Shown here: one piece after another, positions 17,236-22,216 of the stretch
How positions within the stretch are numbered: position 1 is the stretch's first letter
Layout of the letters: each line of letters begins with the position of its first letter
IMG/VR virus record: IMGVR_UViG_3300035670_001343
Coordinates: 1-22,216 of that record
Strand: one strand, 5' to 3'
DNA: 22,216 nt
Source of the DNA: a virus
The notes under the pieces: generated by a model
Databases searched by the model: none
What the model was told of the DNA's origin: nothing
Seen by the model: only the letters and a program-made list of their open reading frames with translations
Translations under genes and position numbers: made by a program

Positions 17236-17592
17236 TTATTCTTTAGTTGGTCCTTCTAAACCATTTCCTACTTCAGCAACAGCAGAAAATAATTGTTCTT
17301 TTTCAGCTTCACTTAATATAAAACCACCTACACTATCTCCTTCACCTAAAGAAGCAGCACGTTGAACTATACTAGCTAATTTAATTAATTGTTCATCATT
17401 TTTAACACTAATGTTAAGATAATTTGCAATTAATGGAACTATAGTAAGAGCTGAGTGATTATCTGTAATAAATGGTTTTAGAGTACTTATTAATTCTTTA
17501 ATTTGTTTTTCCTTTTCTTTAGAATTGGCATAAATATCTTTTAACAAATCGGAGAACTTTTTATTACCCCATATAGTTTTATCAAAATCCAT
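17236..17592 (-). CDS. Uncharacterised helical 118-aa protein
   Basis: A 118-aa predominantly helical protein (KFSDLLKDIYANSKEKEKQI; LTIVPLIANYLNIS; EAEKEQLFSAVAEVG). It has no Cys, no membrane segment and no catalytic motif. It is the first gene of the morphogenesis block: the ATATTTATAA motif lies 14 nt before its ATG, and the gp5-like gene begins 3 nt after its stop. By analogy with compact baseplate operons it could be a hub assembly factor or minor tail protein. No family is recognised. Confidence 0.6.
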   Translation of the reverse strand: MDFDKTIWGNKKFSDLLKDIYANSKEKEKQIKELISTLKPFITDNHSALTIVPLIANYLNISVKNDEQLIKLASIVQRAASLGEGDSVGGFILSEAEKEQLFSAVAEVGNGLEGPTKE

Positions 17593-17606
17593 ATAAATTT
17601 ATTTTA

Positions 17607-17616
17607 TTATAAATAT
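17607..17616 (-). promoter_or_regulatory. Candidate late promoter motif ATATTTATAA
   Basis: Exact 10-mer on the coding strand, 14 nt upstream of the 118-aa gene, in the 39-nt gap after the sigma-factor gene. It would start the structural block. The context TATATTTATAATAAAA is nearly the same as at 12129-12138. On the plus strand the core reads TATAAATA, the T4 late -10 consensus, but in the opposite orientation to the genes. On the coding strand the nearest match is TATAATAA. Confidence 0.5.
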
Positions 17617-17631
17617 AAAAATTAACAAAGA

Positions 17632-18387
17632 TTATACATTAATGTAGTTATCCTCATAATATTTATTATATAATTCAACATATATAGTTTTAAGCTTCTT
17701 AATAATTTTAGTTATCTGAGGAGTATCCACATCTATCATTTCACGAATGTAGATATATAAAGCTTTCTTATTAAATATATCTAATGACTCACATTTACGA
17801 AATAATTCAATTATAGCGTCGGCTGTTTTAGCATCTATTTCTTTAGGAAACAATTTATGAAGATTTTTATCAACATATTTAGTATATAAAGACATAAACT
17901 CACTTACACTATAATCTTGACCGTAGTGATCATTTATAATTTCTTCTCGTATTGTTTTATCTTCTTCAACCTCCATTAAATCTCCTTTGTCTTGGAGTTT
18001 TTGATAGTTTTTCTTATTTTTAAGGATCAAATAACGTTTAGCTATTGTTCCAAAATAAGAATATGCCTTACCTTTAGCAGGTTTATATAATTTAAGTTTT
18101 TCAAGTAAAAAAGCAATTACTTCTTGTTGCACATCCTCAACAGACTCACCATCAGTATAATAGAATTTAAACGTATGGATTATGTTTTGAGTTAGTTTAA
18201 AAAATCCATATTCAATACGTTCGCGATATACTCTATCTCTAAAATTCTGGTCTTGGGATCCAACATATTCTACAATAGCATTTTGTGTATCTTCTGTAAA
18301 ATATGTATGTGATGTTTTGGGTTTACGTTTACGGGGCTTACCTGATTTGGTAAGCTCAATCGTTACTACATTATCTTCTAACTCCAT
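17632..18387 (-). CDS. Late-transcription sigma factor, gp55-like
   Basis: A 251-aa sigma-70-superfamily protein. After a basic N-terminus (KSGKPRKRKPK, residues 14-24), residues 76-122 match sigma region 2 in the gp55 style: YYTDGESVEDVQQEVIAFLL, then KLYKPAKGKAYSYFGTIAKR. These carry the helix contacting the RNA polymerase clamp and the aromatic residues for -10 melting. A second helical segment at about 205-237 (NKKALYIYIREMIDVDTPQI, then KIIKKLK) could be a degenerate DNA- or flap-binding helix-turn-helix. T4 gp55 is shorter (185 aa) and directs host RNA polymerase to late promoters with the clamp loaded by gp33/gp45. The start lies inside the end of the upstream membrane-protein gene (17-nt overlap). 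The structural genes immediately downstream are its likely targets. Confidence 0.8.
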   Translation of the reverse strand: MELEDNVVTIELTKSGKPRKRKPKTSHTYFTEDTQNAIVEYVGSQDQNFRDRVYRERIEYGFFKLTQNIIHTFKFYYTDGESVEDVQQEVIAFLLEKLKLYKPAKGKAYSYFGTIAKRYLILKNKKNYQKLQDKGDLMEVEEDKTIREEIINDHYGQDYSVSEFMSLYTKYVDKNLHKLFPKEIDAKTADAIIELFRKCESLDIFNKKALYIYIREMIDVDTPQITKIIKKLKTIYVELYNKYYEDNYINV

Positions 18388-18652
18388 TTAAATTAAAATC
18401 ATCTAATTCGTTCTGTAATGTTTTTACACTCTCAAAAAACCATCCAATCTCATCATCAGATTTAAATGTTCCTTTTTCATCTATCTCATCTAATCTTCTA
18501 TTAGTAAAGTCTACTGTATTGGAAAATTTAGCTATATATTGTTCTTGAGAATCTACTATTCTTTCTAATTGTTCAACTTTTCTAAATAAATTATAAGAGA
18601 TATATCCTAATAAAAGGACAATTAATACTAATATAATTACAAATGTTATCAT
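18371..18652 (-). CDS. Small single-pass membrane protein with coiled coil
   Basis: A 93-aa protein. Residues 2-22 form a strong hydrophobic helix (ITFVIILVLIVLLLGYISYN) with little before it, so the N-terminus is probably outside or signal-anchor-like. A charged helix follows at 23-60 (FRKVEQLERIVDSQEQYIAK) with coiled-coil spacing, then an acidic tail. It overlaps the sigma-factor start by 17 nt and begins 2 nt after the 61-aa gene. Spanin- or holin-like roles are conceivable for a small phage membrane protein, but no lysis motif (lipobox, dual-start, endolysin neighbour) is present. Function unknown. Confidence 0.65.
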   Translation of the reverse strand: MITFVIILVLIVLLLGYISYNLFRKVEQLERIVDSQEQYIAKFSNTVDFTNRRLDEIDEKGTFKSDDEIGWFFESVKTLQNELDDFNLNGVRR

Positions 18653-18654
18653 AA

Positions 18655-18840
18655 TTAATAATTTATTTCGTCATTCTCGTTTGAAATGGTACCATATAGA
18701 TCAGATACTAATTCTTTTAAACCATCAATAAGTTGTTTAATTTCTTGGATTGAAGCGGCACGTCCGATGCTACTATCTAAAGAGTTTATTCTATTTTGAA
18801 TTTTCTCTACTTTGCTAAGGGCTTGTGTTTTGTATTTCAT
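18655..18840 (-). CDS. Uncharacterised helical 61-aa protein
   Basis: A small helical protein (MKYKTQALSKVEKIQNRINS; IQEIKQLIDGLKELVSDLYG) ending in an acidic tail, 2 nt upstream of the membrane-protein gene. A longer reading from a GTG at 18924 (89 aa) is possible. I choose the ATG at 18840 because a good sigma70-like promoter (18869-18897) lies inside that longer reading, with its start point predicted near 18862. The extra N-terminus would also be unlike the rest in composition. The 28-nt distance from the -10 box to the ATG matches the other promoter of this kind in the window. Function unknown. Confidence 0.6.
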   Translation of the reverse strand: MKYKTQALSKVEKIQNRINSLDSSIGRAASIQEIKQLIDGLKELVSDLYGTISNENDEINY

Positions 18841-18868
18841 CTTGTTTAAATTTTTATAGTTATAATGT

Positions 18869-18897
18869 ATTATACGAAAGGAGGAGGCGGTAGCCAA
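18869..18897 (-). promoter_or_regulatory. Sigma70-like promoter for the 61-aa/membrane/sigma operon
   Basis: On the coding strand, TTGGCT (18897-18892), a 17-nt spacer and a perfect TATAAT (18874-18869). The spacer ends in TTTCG directly before the -10 box. It lies between the terminator at 18964-18994 and the 61-aa gene, so it would restart transcription for the operon that ends in the late sigma gene. Confidence 0.65.
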
Positions 18898-18963
18898 GTT
18901 TTTTTTAAAAACAGTGTATCTCACGCCACTATCAATAGATACATATATATAAGATGGTGAAGG

Positions 18964-18994
18964 ACAAAAAAACCCGCCTTTTTAGGGGCGGGTT
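18964..18994 (-). terminator. Intrinsic terminator of the accessory operon
   Basis: On the coding strand, AACCCGCC (18994-18987), an 8-nt loop and GGCGGGTT (18978-18971) form a perfect 8-bp stem followed by T5 and TGTCC. It lies 24 nt after the stop of the 131-aa gene and separates the accessory operon from the next promoter. It is the clearest terminator in the window. Confidence 0.9.
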
Positions 18995-19000
18995 ATGTCT

Positions 19001-19020
19001 ATTGTTGTGTTTATTAATTA
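19001..19020 (-). repeat. Stop-plus-leader direct repeat, copy 1
   Basis: On the coding strand this reads TAATTAATAAACACAACAAT and begins with the stop codon of the 131-aa gene. It matches copy 2 (19412-19432) except for one missing A. In copy 2 the sequence leads straight into an ATG. Here it continues ATAGACAT, so the start codon and the following gene are gone. Confidence 0.8.
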
Positions 19021-19413
19021 CATTCCTCCGAAGTCTTCACCTTTTGATGAACGAGCAAAAAAGGCAACTGCTACTCTACCATCGGGAAGAGTGTAATATC
19101 CTGCCTTTGAACCGTAAGTTGGGTCTTTCATAGCTTTCTCTAGTTCTGCTTTTGTATCAAAGATTAAAAAATTTGTATATTCATCACCTCTATCATCGAT
19201 TAATGCAGTATACATAGGAAAATCAGGGCTTACTCTTTTCTTAACTATCTCAGCGTCAGCGTAATCTTCTTCTTCCTCTTCATAGTTACGTTCGTCATCA
19301 TAATCATTATAGGTATCTCGATGTGATGCATCTCTATCCCACATTTCATTTTCAGTAATAATACCTGCTAGTTTTTGAAGGCGAGCAGCCTCTGTTATGA
19401 ATTGTTTTTTCAT
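19018..19413 (-). CDS. N-terminal-tag protein A, 131 aa
   Basis: A 131-aa acidic protein that begins MKKQFITEAARLQKLAGI, almost the same as the first 18 residues of the adjacent 139-aa protein. The two diverge completely after that. A very acidic stretch (about residues 38-54, YDDERNYEEEEEDYADAE) precedes a compact alpha/beta region (MYTALIDDRGDEYTNFLIFD; GYYTLPDGRVAVAFFARSS). The common N-terminal helix followed by unrelated bodies suggests a sorting or targeting tag. T4 internal proteins share such a capsid-targeting leader of the MK-x-FI-x-EA kind. That comparison is from memory and the role is inferred. The leader AATAAACACAACA has no Shine-Dalgarno sequence. The gene ends the operon before a strong terminator. 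Confidence 0.6.
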   Translation of the reverse strand: MKKQFITEAARLQKLAGIITENEMWDRDASHRDTYNDYDDERNYEEEEEDYADAEIVKKRVSPDFPMYTALIDDRGDEYTNFLIFDTKAELEKAMKDPTYGSKAGYYTLPDGRVAVAFFARSSKGEDFGGM

Positions 19414-19432
19414 TGTTGTGTTTATTTAATTA
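19412..19432 (-). repeat. Stop-plus-leader direct repeat, copy 2
   Basis: On the coding strand this runs from the TAA stop of the 139-aa gene (19432-19430) through TTAAATAAACACAACAAT into the ATG of the 131-aa gene. The pairing with copy 1, including the stop codon, marks the edges of a tandem gene duplication. Confidence 0.8.
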
Positions 19433-19849
19433 TCCTCGTTCTAGGTTTCTTATTAGATCATTGTCTAAAATTTGACTTTTCAAATCATCAGACATTTCAT
19501 TCCCATTTAAAGCTTGTTGAATGTCTGAATATGTGAATACTCCGTCAAATGCAAGAGGATCATTAGAACCACCTCCTTCACCCATAGTATCGGCTAGGAT
19601 AGTTATTAATTCATCTGCATTATTATCTTGGGCAGCATAAAATATAGCGTCAATAACCATATCATCTTCTATATTACCTCCAAGGCTATTAACAAAATCG
19701 AATAATTGATAAGCATTAACTTGAGTATTTCTATCTAAATTATCTACTTTAGCATATAATCTTTCATACCCTGATGGGTCTTGATTCTCTTTTAAAATAC
19801 CTGCTAGTTTTTGAAGGCGAGATGCCTCTGTAATAAATTGTTTTTTCAT
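19430..19849 (-). CDS. N-terminal-tag protein B, 139 aa
   Basis: A 139-aa acidic protein with the N-terminal tag MKKQFITEASRLQKLAGI shared with the following gene; nucleotide identity over the tag is also high (both contain CTCGCCTTCAAAAACTAGCA). The body is different: it is helical (NAYQLFDFVNSLGGNIEDDM; ADELITILADTMGEGG) and ends with FTYSDIQQALNGNEMSDDLK. No catalytic motif or membrane segment is visible. Its ATG overlaps the stop of the upstream 88-aa gene (ATGA), implying coupling. A head-packaged internal protein or a product of modular tag swapping are the most interesting readings; both are inferred. Confidence 0.6.
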   Translation of the reverse strand: MKKQFITEASRLQKLAGILKENQDPSGYERLYAKVDNLDRNTQVNAYQLFDFVNSLGGNIEDDMVIDAIFYAAQDNNADELITILADTMGEGGGSNDPLAFDGVFTYSDIQQALNGNEMSDDLKSQILDNDLIRNLERG

Positions 19850-20112
19850 GATTTGATTGATTGTAATATTTCTTTTAAACTAATTTTCTTAACTCTAAAG
19901 TTAAAAGCTTTTTGATCAATAAGTTGATCTAATACTTTTTCCTCTATAGGATCACCTGTTACAAAAATAGATTTATCATCATCTTTATTTTCAGGTACAT
20001 CAACAAAACTAGTATTATCAACACCTAAACCAGGTTTTAATTGAGATAATACTTTATTCATTTTATTGATAAATGCTGCTTTGTCTTTGTCTTGTATTAC
20101 GTATTCAGCCAT
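19846..20112 (-). CDS. Uncharacterised 88-aa protein
   Basis: An 88-aa protein (MAEYVIQDKDKAAFINKMNK through SLKEILQSIKS) with mixed alpha/beta character and a Lys-rich C-terminus; no Cys or catalytic motif. Longer readings from 20166 or 20205 would add a hydrophobic N-terminus (LLVLFPIIMQVF) and the longest would run into the T5orf172 gene. I prefer the ATG at 20112, which leaves a 40-nt gap. A 9-base match to the late motif (ATATTTATA, plus-strand 20134-20142) sits 21 nt before it. Its stop overlaps the next start (ATGA). Function unknown. Confidence 0.5.
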   Translation of the reverse strand: MAEYVIQDKDKAAFINKMNKVLSQLKPGLGVDNTSFVDVPENKDDDKSIFVTGDPIEEKVLDQLIDQKAFNFRVKKISLKEILQSIKS

Positions 20113-20133
20113 ATATGGTTGTATTAATTTAGG

Positions 20134-20142
20134 TATAAATAT
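20134..20142 (-). promoter_or_regulatory. Partial match to the late motif (ATATTTATA)
   Basis: Nine of ten bases of the ATATTTATAA motif, 21 nt upstream of the 88-aa gene. It is weaker than the three copies in the structural block because the bases after it (CCTAA) diverge and the spacing is longer. It may be chance in AT-rich DNA. Confidence 0.25.
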
Positions 20143-20152
20143 ATTAGTATTA

Positions 20153-20626
20153 CTAAATACTTGCATTATTATCGGAAATAACACCAGCAATTGTCTCCTC
20201 AGCATAGGGTATAGTTACAGCAAATCCCTCTTTATTAACGTGAAATGGTTTAAGTTTTTTATGTATCAAAGACTCAATTTGTAAAGGCGCTCTACATGCA
20301 AAAGCATTAACAATGTACCAAGGTGTAATAACACCAGTAGCACCATTAATTTCCTTAACACGCTCTTGTGGTGTGCGGTCAGTGTAACCTATTTTCAAAA
20401 GGCCCGGTAGACTCTTATTCCCTAGAATATAGATATACCCCTCATTAAACGACAAAGCAGCATTAAACTTATTATTCTTAATCCAATAATGAACATAATC
20501 GTTAAATTCGTCATTAGGATCTTGCGTTAACGTGTATCCATCGGCATGATAACATGACACGCCATCAGGCTTAGGATAATAATCCAATTTAGCCTCTTCT
20601 AATGTTATGCGTTTAAATTCTCCCAT
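20153..20626 (-). CDS. T5orf172 / GIY-YIG superfamily protein, 157 aa
   Basis: Residues 62-135 carry the T5orf172-type variant of the GIY-YIG nuclease fold: a GYIYILGN strand at 63-70, LLKIGYTDRT at 76-85 with an arginine in the turn, an ERVKEIN helix at 88-94, and a glutamate-bearing helix IESLIHKKLKPF at 117-128 (E118). The ~60-residue N-terminus has no recognised domain. T5orf172 domains occur in phage and mobile-element proteins with presumed DNA-nicking activity; the substrate here is unknown. The start at 20626 is chosen over an earlier ATG at 20671 because the latter lies inside the upstream gene, and because GGAGAGG sits 5 nt before this ATG. That is the clearest Shine-Dalgarno sequence I saw in the window. 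It begins 1 nt after the 331-aa gene. Confidence 0.7.
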   Translation of the reverse strand: MGEFKRITLEEAKLDYYPKPDGVSCYHADGYTLTQDPNDEFNDYVHYWIKNNKFNAALSFNEGYIYILGNKSLPGLLKIGYTDRTPQERVKEINGATGVITPWYIVNAFACRAPLQIESLIHKKLKPFHVNKEGFAVTIPYAEETIAGVISDNNASI

Positions 20627-20627
20627 A

Positions 20628-21623
20628 TTAACCTCTCCAAGCCTGTTCAACCATACTATCCATATCTGCACTTAGAGCATTACAATCTATTACTCGTTCT
20701 TCCATTGGTATTTCAACGTGTTCTTCAACATCAAATACTTCATCATATGTAATAGCTCTACGAACAGCTAATCCTAAACCACCTACGTTTTCAGCTATGG
20801 TTGGTTCGCTTAGTTTTTCATGCGTAAGCTTTACTCCTTTAGCTTCATCTGACATTAACTCCCAGTTGGTGATAGTAACATTACTGAATTGGTATTTAAT
20901 AATATCTAATACATGGCTTGGAAGATTAGCTTCCATAGAATCTATACGGATATCCTTAACATCCCAGAATGATGTTTCATACTCATAATCAGTATTAAGA
21001 TTCTTAAACGCTGCTACTTTATTACCCGTAGAACGATTAATACAATAAATCAAAATACCACGACGAGAATAGCGAGCAAAATACTCAGGATCGTGCCTCA
21101 TAGCGGTACACCACTTAGTTGAAGCACCATATTTTAAAGAAGCATCATATGATAATGGTTTTAAAACCAACCATTCATCCGAATCATATAATACTTCGGT
21201 TTGTGCTTGTAATTCCTTACTAACTAATTTTAGTTCTGCTAATGAAACCTGACTTTCCATTTCATCAAAACTCTTGTAAGTAGTTACATCGCTTTGGTTG
21301 ATTAATTTCCGTTCGTTATAGTCAACAAAATTGGTTAAAAGTTCGGCGTGTTTACTTCCTACAAGTACGTTGTAGAAACAAAACATCATTTCCAAGTCAT
21401 TCGGATGTAGATTGTCTATTTTTTCTTGTGGGATACAATACGCGTCAACTAAATCATGTTTGACTGTTTTGATCCATTCTGGTGTAATGTCGGTTGTTTT
21501 GTTTTTAAACAATTTAATAGCCATCTCAACGTATTTAGGTTTTTCAAATACGTAACTTAAAACATCAATAAATGATTTGTCGTAATAAGGGTGCTGTTTT
21601 TTTAATTCATCAATTTTGGACAT
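20628..21623 (-). CDS. TKWCTA-motif protein, 331 aa
   Basis: A 331-aa protein of unknown function. Residues 1-100 are helical (SFIDVLSYVFEKPKYVEMAI; DLEMMFCFYNVLVG). The conserved-looking core is residues 151-200: WLVLKPLSYDASLKYGASTK, then WCTAMRHDPEYFARYSRRG and a strand ILIYCIN. The W-LKPLS-AS-YGA-TKWCTA pattern is one I associate with phage proteins and with the PcfJ-like group of mobile elements, which carry a similar His/Cys core. The catalytic state is unknown. After residue 260 the protein is acidic (EVFDVEEHVEIPMEERVIDC). It is preceded by a 39-aa gene (5-nt gap) and followed within 1 nt by the T5orf172 gene, suggesting one transcript and possibly one function. Confidence 0.65.
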   Translation of the reverse strand: MSKIDELKKQHPYYDKSFIDVLSYVFEKPKYVEMAIKLFKNKTTDITPEWIKTVKHDLVDAYCIPQEKIDNLHPNDLEMMFCFYNVLVGSKHAELLTNFVDYNERKLINQSDVTTYKSFDEMESQVSLAELKLVSKELQAQTEVLYDSDEWLVLKPLSYDASLKYGASTKWCTAMRHDPEYFARYSRRGILIYCINRSTGNKVAAFKNLNTDYEYETSFWDVKDIRIDSMEANLPSHVLDIIKYQFSNVTITNWELMSDEAKGVKLTHEKLSEPTIAENVGGLGLAVRRAITYDEVFDVEEHVEIPMEERVIDCNALSADMDSMVEQAWRG

Positions 21624-21628
21624 AACTT

Positions 21629-21748
21629 TTAATCTTTAATTACTAAATAAGCGGTTTTATCTTCTAAATATTTAACTTCACCTGAGTCAATTAAGGCTTG
21701 GGTGCCTTTAGGATCAAGTTTACCTAATATCTCAATTGTTTTTTCCAT
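21629..21748 (-). CDS. 39-aa small protein
   Basis: A short reading frame with ATG at 21748 and TAA at 21629: MEKTIEILGKLDPKGTQALI, then DSGEVKYLEDKTAYLVIKD. The helix-strand pattern and the charged composition look like a real compact protein. It sits 5 nt upstream of the 331-aa gene and 32 nt downstream of a good sigma70-like -10 box, as expected for the first gene of an operon. It is too short for most gene finders. Function unknown; antitoxin-like or regulatory roles are open but not shown. Confidence 0.6.
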   Translation of the reverse strand: MEKTIEILGKLDPKGTQALIDSGEVKYLEDKTAYLVIKD

Positions 21749-21780
21749 GTATATTATCATAACTTTTTAATTTAAGGCTA

Positions 21781-21809
21781 AATATACGAATGTCCTTTTT
21801 TGTCTCCAA
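21781..21809 (-). promoter_or_regulatory. Sigma70-like promoter for the accessory operon
   Basis: On the coding strand, TTGGAG (21809-21804), a 17-nt spacer and TATATT (21786-21781). As in the promoter at 18869-18897, the -35 begins TTGG and the spacer ends TTCG next to the -10. The spacer contains the ACAAAAAAGGACATTCG A6 motif. It would drive the 39-aa, 331-aa, T5orf172 and downstream genes. Confidence 0.6.
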
Positions 21810-22170
21810 CCTCTCGTATATACGTTTTGAAGTGGGAAAAAGATCGTTAAAAAGAGAGATTTCGGGGTCTTGGATTTTGCTCTAAAGGGGGTATAATGGA
21901 TTTTATGATATATTTGTATATACGGGGGGCGCGGGGCGAATTTTGTTGTCTTGTTGTAGATACGGGGCCTGCCGGCGCGTTTTTGTCGCATCGTCGATGG
22001 ACCGCAATTACCGTGGGCCCACTTCGCTGTCGCTCCGCGCGCGCAGCGCTAGCGGATCGATAGATCGAAGGAGGATGTTCTTTTTTGTCACACACGCCAG
22101 ACCCGCCTGAAGCCAGAACCCTGCCCGTCTTTTTTGTCACGCGCGCGCATACATGTATTTAGATCAATGA
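21810..22170. other. Non-coding GC-rich, palindrome- and repeat-rich block
   Basis: About 360 bp without a credible gene; the AT-rich genome changes abruptly to GC-rich runs (GGGGGGCGCGGGGCG, CGCGCGCGCAGCGCT). It holds several perfect 10-bp palindromes: CGTATATACG at 21815-21824, GTGGGCCCAC at 22013-22022 and ATACATGTAT near 22148-22157. GTATATACG recurs at 21916-21924, with GTAGATACG at 21956-21964. CTTTTTTGTCAC occurs twice, at 22080-22091 and 22129-22140. Related TTTTTGTC copies are at 21980-21987 and, just outside the block, 21795-21804. A regulatory region, a replication origin, a structured RNA or a foreign insertion are the alternatives. Confidence 0.5.
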
Positions 22171-22190
22171 AGGCGACCTTTTGGCCGCCT
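22171..22190 (-). terminator. Hairpin, possible terminator of an upstream gene
   Basis: On the coding strand, AGGCGGCC, an AAAA loop and GGTCGCCT form an 8-bp stem with one G-U pair. The same bases on the plus strand would give an A-C mismatch, so the minus-strand RNA folds better. No T-tract follows, so termination is less certain than at 18964-18994. Confidence 0.45.
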
Positions 22191-22216
22191 CATGTTAGTT
22201 GTTGTTGTTTGTTTAG

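Noticed and set aside
18841-18924. GTG-started extension of the 61-aa protein to 89 aa
   Set aside because: The extension would cover the -10 and -35 boxes of a good promoter, and its start has no leader evidence. The internal ATG fits the promoter spacing.
21767-21991. Minus-strand 74-codon frame
   Set aside because: It runs through the candidate promoter of the 39-aa gene and the palindromes. Its composition is unlike the phage genes and it has no leader.
22060-22079. Plus-strand GAAGGAGGATG as a ribosome-binding site with start codon
   Set aside because: The GGAGG touches the ATG with no spacing, and no convincing coding frame follows on the plus strand.
21847-22140. Minus-strand 97-codon frame across the GC-rich block
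   Set aside because: It is Arg/Pro/Ser-rich and low in complexity and overlaps another open frame (21767-21991). It has no family resemblance and contains the A6 repeats as DKK codons. It is open because of the local GC content.
22080-22140. Plus-strand T6 tracts as intrinsic terminators
   Set aside because: No stable GC stem ends next to either T6 tract; the repeated TTTTTTGTCAC is better described as a repeat motif.
21960-22140. tRNA or other known structured RNA in the GC-rich block
   Set aside because: I could not build a cloverleaf or find a T-loop consensus on either strand; the short palindromes do not add up to a known RNA fold.

Overview
This window is the tail, baseplate and host-recognition module of a tailed, contractile (T4-type) bacteriophage with an AT-rich genome. 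Every gene I can support reads on the minus strand. The recognisable anchors are a gp25-like baseplate wedge protein, a gp6/J-like baseplate wedge protein, a gp5-like OB-fold hub/spike protein and a gp55-like late sigma factor. Most start codons sit behind AT-rich leaders with no Shine-Dalgarno sequence. That pattern is common in Bacteroidota and their phages, so such a host is plausible but unproven. No host gene is present.

Reading in the direction of transcription (right to left): 22216-21749 is a non-coding stretch with an unusual GC-rich, palindrome-rich block and repeated A6/T6 motifs. 21748-19018 is an accessory operon holding a 39-aa small protein, a 331-aa protein with a TKWCTA motif, a T5orf172 (GIY-YIG superfamily) protein, an 88-aa protein, and two tandem paralogues that share the N-terminal tag MKKQFITEA-RLQKLAGI. 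It closes with a strong intrinsic terminator at 18964-18994. A sigma70-like promoter then leads into a 61-aa protein, a small membrane protein and the late sigma factor (18840-17632).

17592-5286 is the morphogenesis block: a 118-aa protein, the gp5-like hub, a coiled-coil/membrane protein, a 120-aa protein, gp25, gp6, a DNRLRE-like beta protein, a short coiled-coil protein, a 1540-aa baseplate/tail protein with a tail-protein-I-like region, and a 220-aa structural protein. Four junctions overlap as TAATG, and most other gaps are under 30 nt. 5279-484 is the putative receptor-binding region. Two proteins there carry long Thr-Pro-Ser repeats and related cysteine-containing C-terminal domains, and two structural proteins share a C-terminal module. 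A GIY-YIG nuclease gene closes the left end (469-38).

The sigma gene is probably linked to the structural block by a conserved 10-bp motif, ATATTTATAA. It occurs 14-16 nt upstream of the start codon in each of the three longest gaps of that block, so it is a candidate late promoter for the encoded sigma factor. I found no complete CRISPR array, tRNA or rRNA, insertion sequence or integrase.
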